Of a DNA stretch of 64,000 nucleotides, positions 45,600 through 56,134 are shown piece by piece. Position numbers and translations under genes: made by a program. Position 1 is the stretch's first letter. Each line of letters begins with the position of its first letter. The stretch is from NCBI GenBank assembly GCA_020086605.1, contig JACBWW010000089.1, forward strand, positions 1,081,890 through 1,145,889, written 5' to 3'. The notes beneath the pieces are model-generated. The model worked only from the letters and a program-made list of their open reading frames with translations, was not told the DNA's origin and made no database searches. This DNA is from Lanius collurio. Taxonomy: Eukaryota > Chordata > Aves > Passeriformes > Laniidae.

Positions 45600-45968
45600 C
45601 TTTCTGGGGACAGTTTGGTAATAAATTGACTTTTATTAATCTGCTTTAATTACCTGCTAAGATCCGAATGTTTGCTGCATTTCTCTGGCTCCCATTGTAG
45701 CTGCATGTTTGCTTTAGAGGGTGAGTAGTTTCCCCTGAAATGCAGTTATGTACGTTTGCATACACATTGGTATGGGCTAATTATAAACTCACCATCAGTG
45801 CTGCAATATCTGTACAGCAAAAGGGGTTGTCACTGCTTGGAAATGCCTGCTTTGGTGCAGAAATCAGACCTTTTTTGTGAAATCATTTGATCACATCTTT
45901 GCGGTTTAGATTTTCAATGAATAATCAATACCTGCAACAAAAGATTTAAACAACAACAAAAAAAAAGG
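45600..45968. promoter_or_regulatory. AT-rich candidate conserved noncoding block
   Basis: Low-GC block with words such as ggtaataaattgacttt, gctttaattacctgc, gttatgtacgtttgcatac, gggctaattataaactc and caatgaataatcaatacc, ending at an A-rich run (caacaacaaaaaaaaagg). No coding signal and no LINE similarity seen. Lies about 400 bases from the CpG island. Candidate enhancer by texture only. Confidence 0.3.
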
Positions 45969-48900
45969 TGTTCATTGAAGTTTCTCCACAGGGAAAAATC
46001 GATCCCATGTATTATTAAATACAAAGAGACTTATGTCTTGAGTTTCATCTTGCCACAGCTTATAATAACCCTTCAGAAGCTTGAAGCAGGGCTTTTTTTC
46101 ATTAAACACAATGGTGGGTTCCCCTGCTGCCTCTATTACAGGCACGTGTTGGGAGGTGCCTGTGCCCAGCAGCTTTGGCCTGGAGGGCTGAGCTCGTCCC
46201 TGCCCATTTTCATAAAAAATGGGAATATTCATTTCCAAAGTGGCTGTGTAAGGGCTGCCAGCACGTGAACAGTGACAGGGAAGCACATATTCTGGCTGGC
46301 AGGTTTAAACCTCTGCCTTCTGAGCACCTGGGTAGAGAGGTGGGGCCATGAGAGGTCACTGGTGACGAAAGGTGCAGAGGGTGATGCTGCAGCTCATTCC
46401 CTGGTGCCCCCAGCCTGTGGTCCCTGAGCTCAGAGAAGTCCCCCATCTCTGTGCAGTTGCTGTGCACTTGGACACTTTAGGACATGCCAGTGGCCTGGGG
46501 CTGGGAGTACAAGGATTTCCAGCACCCCCAGCAAGGAGCTGGGGAAAAGCCCTGATTACTCTGTCCTTAATCGTTGGATTTTCCAGAGGGGGGAATCCAA
46601 GGCAGCCAGGCAAACTTGGAATAAAGAAATGCTTCAGTCCTATTTTCATTCCCCATGGCCCAGTTCCTGTCTCCAAAATGGAATTACCAGGGTGAGATGC
46701 AGCTGAGTTTCACCTCTGCCACCCTCCAGCAGCTTCCACTGCAGCCCTGGAGAGCTCTGGGGATGCTCCTCCGTGGGGTGTGTCTGGCTGGTGCTGCTGC
46801 CTCCAGCCTCTCCGAAGCCAGGGTGTCCCACTGCCTGACCCAACTGCAGGGATTTTGTGACAAGCCAGTGCAAACCGCTCCTCCAGCACACACAGGTTGG
46901 CTTTGCAGGGCAAAAATAAGCAGCAATGCAAATATCATACTCTGTTTTATTTCCCCCGTCTTTTTTTGCTCTTTGCTTCAGGAAAGCAGGAGGAGGCGGG
47001 GCAGGATTGACACTTTCTCCCGCCGAGGGCTTTTCCTAAGACGCCTGCTGGGAACACTCCTGTGTGTTTCTCTTTAGGTGGGAGCTCTTTTGATTTTCTC
47101 GCTGCCGAAGTCGCACCGAGATGCCTGGAGAAGGATTTGCTGCTTGCTTATGAAATCCATTCTCCCTCGAGGATCTGCTCTTTCCGGCTTGATAAACTCT
47201 TAATTCTTGCTGTCTAATAACACCCAGGGACTGTGTTTTGTGCCTTGATGAGTGTTTGGTGATTGATGTTCATTTGTGCTTGCAGGAGATCAGTAACCTC
47301 ATTTCAGTTTTGCCAGAACATCGGCACAAGAGCTCTGAGTCCTTCCCCTTCTTGGTCAGGTGCAAATGAAAGAGAAGGTAAAGAGGCCTGTCCAGACCTG
47401 GGGCTCGAGTTCTCTCTGTGCCCCACGTTGTGCAGGGGCACGTGGGAAACGACGCACTCGGCTATTTTTGCTGTCTTTGTGTTCTCTTGTTTTCATTATT
47501 GGTTCTGTTCACTGTCTGGGGTATTTGGAAGGAGCTGTTGTAACTTGGCATGGGAGTAGATTGCTTAAATATTACCTCACAGAGTCGATGTAAATTTAGA
47601 CTAGATAAGACTTGGACCCCAAATACCCTTTTTAACCCTTTACTGTCTTTTCCAAGCCCATTCCCTCTGCTCTTTCTGGGCTCTTACAGCTGTTTTGAGA
47701 GGAACATGACTCCTGTTTTATTACTTGTCTGTGATGCCCCAACAGTTTCTACAGGGCCAGCAGAGAGATCTTTCACTCGCCCCTGCATGTGCACACACAC
47801 AGGTACGTCCTCTGGGGAAGGATTTGCCAGCAGAAGAAATCCCAGAGGAAAAATGCCCATCATGATGAATTCACAGAAAATATGCAATCCTACATCCACC
47901 AACTGTGACACTGTTCTCAGAGAATAAATATCATTTCCCTTTAAAAATCCATTTTCTTTCCTTAGGAGACAGGACACGTAGAGCACCTGCACTGAAAGGG
48001 AGAAGGTGAAGGAACCTGTGAGCATTCCCTGCCTCCTCTGCTCTGATGCAGATTCTAAACACGGGTCTGGTTGTTTCCTATATATATTTATTTTTCCTCT
48101 CTGCCTTTTTGCTTTGAAGTATCTGCCTGTGTTCTCAATGAAGAACAGCTGAGAGATCAGGAAAATGGCTTAAGAATTCAGCAGGCTGTGAGCTATTTGG
48201 ATTGAAAACAGTGCCTGGGAGAGAGTTCTTCACACTGCCTTGCTAAACAATATCCTCCTGTCACCATCGGAGGTTGCTGTCCTTTGTTTGTCACCTTCCC
48301 TCTGACTCTCCCGAGCCTTCAAGGAAGGAAAAAGGAGGACAAAGGAGGCTCCTTTTCTTTTTTCTTTGTTAAATTCCCCCAAGCCCTCATTTAAAAACCC
48401 ACAGCACAGCCCTTATGGCCCATCTGCCGTTGTTTCAGGTTTGCTCCATGGCTTTGTTCATCATTTCCCTGTAAAGCAAGCCCTGGATCCTTGGGAGCCA
48501 CGAGCAGGACCCAAGTGCCACCCTGAGCTGCAGCTCCCCCTCTGTGTCCTGCCAAAGGGGAGCTGCCCACAGGACACTCAGGCACAGCTTCTGGAGTGCC
48601 ACTAAAGCCACTTTTGTTCAGAAATTCCTGTTGTTGTTGTTCCTGCTGACCTCAGTGGGCTGTATCTTTTCCAAATGTTTCTGACGTTTCTCACAGGGTA
48701 ATCTGTGAATGTCACAGGCAAGAATTCTGCTGACTTCAGTTTGGCTTCTGCTCCCCATTGGATGGGCTCCTCTCTTTATGGGGGAATGCCTCCAGCCAAA
48801 AAGAGAGGCAAACCCCCCCAGCCCCCGAGCTAAGTGAAAGCAGGCCCAAAGGGAAGCGCCTTCCAGCCGCAGTGCCTCTCGCTGGCTGGCTTCTGTTCCG

Positions 48901-51372
48901 TGCTTGGGGATGTGCCAGACTCCAGTGCCTCCGTGCTTTTGATTCCTGTTTATCCCCGGCAACATGATTGTCTGTAATTATGTATAATCTCCTCCTTGTT
49001 TACTCTTCCTCCTCCAGGTCTGAACGCGAGCTCGATGGCAACTCTCCGCTCCGTCTGCCAGGGCTGCAGCTCCAACCGCTCCTCTTCATCCTCCACCTTC
49101 TTTTTCCAAAGTAACAAAGCCATTGGATTTCCTCCCACCCCTTCCCCGCGGCTCCCCTCCCCCTCGCTGGCACCGGGGTTATTTATACAGAATGTGGAAA
49201 CAATTTGCAGGAAAGTGAACAATGTCAGCGGGCCGAGGGAAGGGAGACAAGTTTGTTGTGCACACGGAGAGCCCCAGCAGTGAAACGCTGCTTTTTGGGG
49301 GGCACAGGGGGCAGACTGTTTTCCTTTCTCCCTTCTCTCACCATCTCCCTGAGCTCTTCCACCCTGCCGGAGTCGAGGCCAAACCAGAGCAACCAGATCT
49401 GAGTTGGTGTTTCGGAGGACGCTCAGGTTGGATCCCGCCCTGCACCGCAGCTCCGTGAGGCCGTGTGTGCTTAATCCCCTCCGAGGTTCTGCTCTCGGAT
49501 CGCTCCCGCTCCTGGATTAGCATTAATGAAGAGCATGTGTGCTCCAGAGGTCCTGCTGCCGGCCCCGGGAGCTGCAGCACTGCCTGCTGTTAGACACAGC
49601 TATTCCCAGCAGCAGCTCGGCTCAAGGAGGACATTTCTGGGAGTGAACGAGGCAGGAACTTTTTGCAAAGTCTAATTTCAGTCTTTCTGCCCTCACCTGC
49701 TGAGTGCTGCATTTCCAGGGCACCCCAACACCTTGCTGGCTCCACTGGGAGTGTGTCTGTAAATCCAGCAGTTTCCTTGAGTGCTCTGGGGCTGGGGGAG
49801 CTGAACCAGCACTCACTCAGCACCTCTGAGCAGTTCTGGGCTCTTCAGACCTTGCTCTGTACTGTGAAGTCCTCAAAGAGAGATGATCCAAACACACACA
49901 TCCTTCGGGGACGGGCTGCTGGTGTTTCAGAGGGAAGAGAAGGTTACCCCGGGTTCCAGGTCAGAGCAGAGCAGCTGCCCTGGCCACAGTGGAGGCCTCA
50001 GCCAGCTCCTGCCCTCCTGGGATCCTCCTTTCCCAACAGCCTCCGGCCTTGGGACAGGATCTGTGCCTTGTGCTGAGCTGGTAGGGCAGGGCCAGGAGCT
50101 GCCAGGTGGGACAGCACGTTCCTCCCTAAACCAGGCAGATTCCTGGCTGAGTGCAGCTGATCCACTGTGGTCCAGGGGCACAGAGGCACAGTCAGAAGCC
50201 CACAGTCTCGTGGGCTTTTCCTTCCTGAGAATCCATCCTCTCCACCTTCCAGTTCTTCCTGCTCCTTCTCAGTCCCTGTCCACGCACAGAGTGGGACCTC
50301 CCTGTGGGTGTTTGCTCTTTAACCCACCTGTCTGCTGTCCCCCATGGAATGGCCAGTGTGTCTGGCCAGGCTGGGCCTCCCCAAGCTCAGGGCACAGCAG
50401 AGCTGTTCCAAACACTGTTCCCTTCAGCCAGCTCTTGGCTGAGCTCCCAGCTCCAGGTGTGAAGCACAAGAAGGGTGGGAGCAAAGACACTTCAGCCACT
50501 GAAGTTTTCTGGCCGGGGCAGTTCAGCTCTTTGGGTTCTCCTGAGTCTCACTGACTCTGAGAAGGGTCCAGGAGAATAATTTCTGTTTTCCCTCCCAAGC
50601 CAGGCACCAACAGGGACTGAGAGGCTGCAAGTGGGAGCAGACAGAACCCAGACCCAGCAGTGGGGCTCGGTGGAGCAGGGGGGTCACCAGTTCCCACTGC
50701 AGCCACGCCGAGTCCGGGAGCACAGTGTTATCCACAGCCCGGCTGCTTCCCATCCCTGCTCCTGGCAGGAGCCTGGTGGTGTCTGAGCACCTGCCCAGGC
50801 TTGTTCCACACTGTGCTTCCCTGCTGGCAAAGGGAAGGAGAGGAGAGAGCTTGAATCCATCAGCCTCCAGAGAGAGAACCCCTCCTGCAGGCTCGGGCAG
50901 GCAGGCAGCAGCTCTGCTGGTCAGGGGAGTCTCTGGGCAGCCCACTGAAGGCCTCAGGGCAGACACAGACATTTCCAGCCTCTTTCTGACTCCCAAGGGC
51001 CTCCTCTTGGTCCTGGAAAGATGTGGCCTTGAGTTACACTGTATGGAGAGCTCTCGACTCACTTTCCACAGGTTTGGGCTAAGTGGAGGCTTGAAGCTCC
51101 TATAGACACTAAACTGCAGAGACCAGAGGGACCAGGGTAATGTCAGGGAAACAGCCATTGGAAGACTTGTGCTTTTTCCCTTCTAGTTCTAAATGTTCAA
51201 ATTCTCACAAAAATATGAGATAAACTCTCCTTGGAATGACTGTGCTGCTCAAAACATTTGGAATTTCCTCTTTCATCTGATTCTTTCTTCTTTTTTTTAA
51301 ATTATTTTGAGGGCTCTTTAGATGAGAACAGATTTGTATTCCTCTCTCCCTGCTGCTCACTTCCCACCTGAA
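45969..51372. other. Unique noncoding sequence
   Basis: No repeat recognised over 5.4 kb. A short AT-richer stretch at 47140-47280 may be another conserved element. A polypyrimidine tract ending in ctcctccag at about 49018 precedes a 95-codon frame with no recognised domain. Opposing frames of 211-223 codons at 49883-51158 are compositional. Confidence 0.5.
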
Positions 51373-51751
51373 NNNNNNNNNNNNNNNNNNNNNNNNNNNN
51401 NNNNNNNNNNNNNNNNNNNNNNNNNNNNNNNNNNNNNNNNNNNNNNNNNNNNNNNNNNNNNNNNNNNNNNNNNNNNNNNNNNNNNNNNNNNNNNNNNNNN
51501 NNNNNNNNNNNNNNNNNNNNNNNNNNNNNNNNNNNNNNNNNNNNNNNNNNNNNNNNNNNNNNNNNNNNNNNNNNNNNNNNNNNNNNNNNNNNNNNNNNNN
51601 NNNNNNNNNNNNNNNNNNNNNNNNNNNNNNNNNNNNNNNNNNNNNNNNNNNNNNNNNNNNNNNNNNNNNNNNNNNNNNNNNNNNNNNNNNNNNNNNNNNN
51701 NNNNNNNNNNNNNNNNNNNNNNNNNNNNNNNNNNNNNNNNNNNNNNNNNNN
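51373..51751. other. Assembly gap (379 N)
   Basis: A continuous run of 379 N. Frames reported through it (51205-51897 and others) have no meaning. The true gap length is unknown unless the assembler estimated it. Confidence 0.99.
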
Positions 51752-52260
51752 GGGTGGAAGAAAAAAGCAGAATAAGGATGCTCAGTTCCATGGTTTATTG
51801 AGCCCAGAGGGATTTCTACAAACCACATGGCATGAGGTGTCAAAGAAATGAGGGATGAAAACCAACGTGGAACAGCAGAGCAGCCCAAAACTCCCACAGC
51901 CCAGCGAGGCTCCAGACATGTTGGAGAGGCTCAAACAGCCCCTCAATGTGAACGTGCTGGCCAAGAGCAGCCCCTCCACCTTGTTCCTGTCAGGAGAAAG
52001 TCCTGAGTCTTGTCATGGGTGTTTTCTCCTTGGACAGGGAGGCTCTGCACATCCTGTGGGCTCCGGGAGTCACGGGGAGCTGAGACTGATGAAAGAGGGT
52101 TCTGGGCTGGCAGTTTGGGGAGGTTTGTGCTGGATCTAGGGCTGAAGGGCTGTTGTTTCTGTTTTTCTTGGGGATTGGGAGGGGAGAGGTTACTGAATCC
52201 CTGAGTCTTAATGTAAAATGATTAGAATCTGGAACAGATTCCAAACCAGACATTAAGGGA
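51752..52260. other. Gap-flanking sequence, possible minus-strand 3' end
   Basis: On the minus strand an AATAAA lies at 51794-51799 in the context gggctcaataaaccatgg, facing into the gap. On the plus strand a 94-codon frame starts at the ATG at 51855 (MKTNVEQQSSPKLPQ) and includes ERLKQPLNVNVLAKSSP. A minus frame (51782-51979) overlaps it. I recognise neither. It could be a terminal exon, the edge of a repeat lost in the gap, or chance. Confidence 0.2.
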
Positions 52261-53344
52261 CTACTAAATGTACAAAGCAGCTTGGATACCTATCACCAGA
52301 GTTCATCCAGTCCTGGAAAAAGCCTCTGAAATGGGCAGTGCTTTAACAAAGTACAGATGTCTGGGGACTCAAAATACAAGGAAAAATTATGAGGAGGAAG
52401 AGATAACACTTTCTCCATTTCTTAGAGAGGGAGGAAATGCTGGAAAGTTATTAATTTTATTCCCAGGACTGTGGTAGCTGGACAAGGATGCAAGGTGAAG
52501 GTGATCCCCATGACCTGACACTTGCAGAACAAGGGGGGTCCCTGCATCCTGCCACGAGCCGTTCTAGGGAGATCTGTAATCCCCAGCAATAACCTCGGAG
52601 GTTAATTGGCATCTGGAAATGAGTTTATTTGGTAGGTGGGCTAGAGGGGGTTTAATTACATGTTTAGATCAGTGTTGCTTCAAGCATTAATTTTGCCTAG
52701 GAAAGGAGGGCGTAATGTCAGGAGTGACACTTCCACACTGCTTAGATTGGGACACAACCAGGGGGACTGGGGAGAGCCCGTGGGCTGTTGGGGAGGATGG
52801 GAACGAGCTCTGAGTGAAAGCATCCCTTCGTTGTTTTGGGCCAGGATTCCTCGGACTTCATGTAAGGCCCAGTTCTCTGAGAATGGCACTCAGCAGCTTT
52901 TGGACAGTCAGGCTGTCAGAAGGAATCCCTCTGAAATACACGGTGGATTTCTTTTTTTGGGCCTTATTTCTCTTCTCTGCTTTGTGTCATATTCTCCTCG
53001 CAGCCTTCCAGAGCAGAGTTACTCTTCCACTTGTTCTCTTTTGCCTCCTGCTGAGTCAATTCCTTTATTTTCCAACATTATTTGTACTGTAGTCACTCCC
53101 AGAATCTGGGAAATCATCCTCAGAAGTCCCCCCATCTCCTGAGCTTACTGCCAACTCTCCCACTAAGGCTTTGAATTCTTTGTTATAAAGAAGAATAAAA
53201 GGCCAGCAAAGTGCACCTCGACACCCATTCAGGTGCCATTACCCTGTAATTCTTTAAAAACTCCGTGTGCATTTATAGTCACTGGGAAGTGCTGGAGTGG
53301 GAAGCCTCTGGACTAAATTGGTGTTTGCACATGAAAGGGAACCA
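52261..53344. other. Unique noncoding sequence
   Basis: No repeat or exon supported. The 160-codon plus frame 52660-53142 has no recognised domain. Confidence 0.5.
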
Positions 53345-53600
53345 GTCCCGCGTGGGGCAGCGGGCTCTGGGTGGGTTTGGCCACCGGCTCGCTCGGTGGG
53401 CTCGGGGCAGTGCTCGCCTGTGCCCCTGCGGGCAGTGCCCAGCTCCAGCTGTGCCCGTTTGGACGAGGAGCTGCTCGGGCCACGGCCCGTCCCCCACACG
53501 TGGAGCTGGAGCCCGAGGCTGCCCAAGCAGGGGTGGGAGGGATGCCCAGACAGCAGGGCAGGGTGCCCAGACACGCTGCCCTGCGAGCGCGGCTGGAGCC
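53345..53600. promoter_or_regulatory. CpG-rich patch
   Basis: About 18 CpGs in 255 bases (ccaccggctcgctcggtggg, gggccacggcccgtcccc, ctgcgagcgcggctgg). All frames are fairly open here because of composition. A promoter role is possible but has no further support. Confidence 0.3.
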
Positions 53601-53834
53601 CGGCTGCTGCGAGCTGTCTCTGTTCCCAGGCTTTGGCTTCTCTCCGGCGGCCAGCAAAGCGTTCACCACTTCCAGTCACAGCGGTGAGGTGAACTGGCAC
53701 CTTCCCAGTTCCACTGGGAAACGGGGGAAGTCACTAAACTCACTTTGCAAACTCAGGCAGAGCCCAATCGGATCCTCCCTCCTGCCTGGAGCTGTGCCAC
53801 CTCCCCGCAGGTGAAAAGCTCCTTGCAGTTCCGA

Positions 53835-53884
53835 GCCATCCCATCGTATCCCATCTCATCCCATCTCATCCCATCCCATCCCAT
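53835..53884. repeat. Imperfect (CCCAT)n pentanucleotide repeat
   Basis: About ten CCATC/CCATCT units in 50 bases with interruptions (ccatcgtatcccatctc). A degenerate microsatellite. Confidence 0.9.
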
Positions 53885-54799
53885 TTCTGCTCTGCCCACG
53901 CTCCAGCCTGCTCCAATTTTCTCCCCTCCTCCCTTGTCTGAGGAGCTGCAGAGCCATCCCTTGGCTTCCCCTCTTCTCCGCAGGCTTTTCCAGAGGCCTT
54001 TCCTCCCGTTGTTTGTTCGTTCCCGCACTCCATCCCGTCTTTTGCCTCCCTCCCTGGTCTGATGCAGCATCTCGCTGGTCCTGCCTTGCACTCCGAGCAG
54101 GGGTATTAGATGGATTCCCCATAGAGTATAAATTGAATGGAGAGAAGTGGCTGGTTTCTCAGCAATAATTTATCTGATTAAAAAAATACTCCCCAAACGC
54201 CCCCTCCTCCGCCCGTCCTACGCCCCCTCCAAAAAGCACCATTGGCACCAGGGCTGGTGTTTGAACTGCGTTATTCAAATTGCTGGGAGGGGGATTTAGA
54301 TGGGAAAATAACTGGCAAAGGATGGTTCTCGGGGGATTTTCCCCAGAGCGCCGGCACTGAAATTTGGAACCTGGGCTGTTGTGTGGAAGAGGCAGAGAGT
54401 AAATAATTCTGAGGCAAGTACCTGGGTGATTTGTACCTCTGCCCCCGGATGCCACACGCACAGGGCTCACACGTGTCTGCCCACCACACACAGGGCATGG
54501 AGGCACTGAATTCCAGCCAGCTGCTCCTGCTGTTCCCTCTCCCCTCTCTTTTTTTCTCCCCTACCTCAGGGCTGATTCCAAATAAAAGAAGGAATCTGCC
54601 TCACACAATGTCTGTCGCCTTGTTTGTTATTTGCACGGACTTCATTCCTTCCAAACCATTTTCTTCTCCAGCGTTCCTGTTGTAACTGTGGCATGGAGGA
54701 GTCACCCCAAGGCCGCTCTCACGGGGCCCGGGCACTGGGTTTGGCTGGTGCCTGTTCCTGTGAGGGTCACAGGAAGGGATTCACAGGAATTTACATCCC
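53885..54799. other. Unique noncoding sequence
   Basis: Pyrimidine-rich near 53910-54060 and 54530-54570. An AATAAA word occurs near 54581 (ccaaataaaagaag). No exon supported. Confidence 0.5.
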
Positions 54800-55042
54800 G
54801 AGAGCTCCCAGAGCGCCGGGATTTACACCGGGGGCTCCTTGGTGCTGTCCCACTGCCGCTGCCACCCGAGCGCCCACAAACCATTCCAGGGCCTGGCGCG
54901 GTCCCAGCTCCCCGGGCTGCCGGACATTCCTCTGCCCTCGCTGCTTTGTGGCCACCGGGTGAAACGGGAACGGCCCGGCCGGAGCTTTCCAGCCTCGGAG
55001 CACCCTCCCAGCGGCCGGGGCTCAGGTTTCCTGCGTTTTGAC
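54800..55042. promoter_or_regulatory. CpG-rich patch
   Basis: Roughly 20 CpGs in 240 bases, densest at 54950-55020 (gaaacgggaacggcccggcc, cccagcggccggggctc). It ends about 75 bases before the exon-like segment at 55120 on the plus strand. No TATA box seen. Confidence 0.35.
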
Positions 55043-55119
55043 AGGAGGGCTGCTCAGATGAAACCTTTCTCCGCTCCTTCTGGAGGATTTACACTGCCAC
55101 AAGTCCTCATTTTTTCCAG

Positions 55120-55320
55120 ATGTTTTACCTAATAAATCAAGGAGTCTCACCAGAGGATTGGGATCCAAAAGCTGTTACCATGACTTCAAAGGCACAGGCT
55201 GGAGTGGAAAGAAGTGGTGCAGACATTTTATACCACTCTGTATGTACTGATCATGAAAATACACTCTGCTCCCAGGACTCTTTTCCTGTGGATACCAGAA
55301 CTCCAACCATGATTAAATAA
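55120..55320 (+). other. Candidate terminal coding exon
   Basis: A good acceptor (cctcattttttccag) ends at 55119. From the ATG at 55120 the frame stays open for 66 codons, reading FYLINQGVSPEDWDPKAV, then VERSGADILYHSVCTDH, then SFPVDTRTPTMIK, with a TAA at 55318-55320. A canonical AATAAA (55316-55321) overlaps the stop and is followed by a gtgctgtgct stretch. Acceptor, open frame and polyadenylation signal together are what a short last exon would show. Against it: I recognise no domain, and a signal overlapping the stop would leave almost no 3' UTR. It could also be an old retroposed fragment. Confidence 0.3.
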
Positions 55321-55989
55321 AATGGTGCTGTGCTCCTTCAGCCAACCTTGGCTGAAAAGAATGGAGCTGCAGGAGCCTCAGCCCGTAGGGCTGGCAGGAA
55401 CCAGACTGGGGCTGGTCCTGAGAGGGGCTGAGCTCTGCCAGCTCCTATCCAAAATTTAGGACTGTTAACTCAAGGCTGGACTCCCTCCATCTTTTCAGAT
55501 CAATATTCAAATGCATATTTTCTCCCAGTGCTGGTTTAAGCAATTCCCACATAAAGGAATCAGATGTTCATCTTCTTCAGATGTTGGGAGAGAAAAAGAC
55601 AAAAAGAGTTACATGGCTGTAAAACGTGATTGTGACTATTCAGACCAGTTTGTTCCTCGATCAAGAATGTAACTTTTCTTTTTTAATGTAGTGAAGGCTT
55701 TCTTTTTGCAGTGTCTACTCAGTGTCATTTTCTTCTGCTGTTCCATTTCTAAAGATAACTGTGTTTGGAGAAGCTGTTACATGTTTTTATCACTCCATAG
55801 CACAGGGTGCTGCAGGAGCACAGAATGAAGAAAAGCAGCTGAAGAAAGGAAAGCTGATCCTATGGTGGGTGAGCAGCAGGCCCACAAGGGTTGGCTTTTG
55901 GTTCTCTGCTTTCCCAGAGCCCTGCCCTGGCATCAGAGGTGCCCGAGCTCCTCACCCTCTGCCTTGTCTTCCCTTGCATCCTGCTGGAT
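55321..55989. other. Unique noncoding sequence
   Basis: Contains successive acceptor-like stretches at about 55690 (ttttaatgtag) and 55710 (tctttttgcag). The 237-codon plus frame 55722-56435 then runs through an antisense CR1, so its length is no evidence for a gene. Confidence 0.5.
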
Positions 55990-56134
55990 TTGGAATCTCA
56001 GCATGGTTTGGGTGGAAGGGACCTTACAGCTCCTCTTGTTCCACCCCCTGCCATGGGCAGGGACACCTTGAACTATCCCAGGTGCTCCAAGCCCCGTCCA
56101 GCCTGGCCTGGGGCACTGCCAGGGCAGCCACGCC
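55990..56134 (-). mobile_element. CR1 LINE 3'-end fragment
   Basis: Plus-strand order is that of a reversed CR1 tail: ttggaatctcagcatggttt, gggtggaagggaccttacag, ccccctgccatgggcaggga, caggtgctccaagccccgtc, cagcctggcctggggcactg. Truncated at about 145 bases. It lies inside the plus frame 55722-56435, which is therefore not treated as a gene. Confidence 0.93.

Noticed and set aside
49883..51158. Opposing 223- and 211-codon frames
   Set aside because: Low stop density from composition; no domain, conserved-looking motif or exon boundary.
51205..51897. 230-codon frame through the gap
   Set aside because: Most of it is N; a frame across unknown bases is meaningless.
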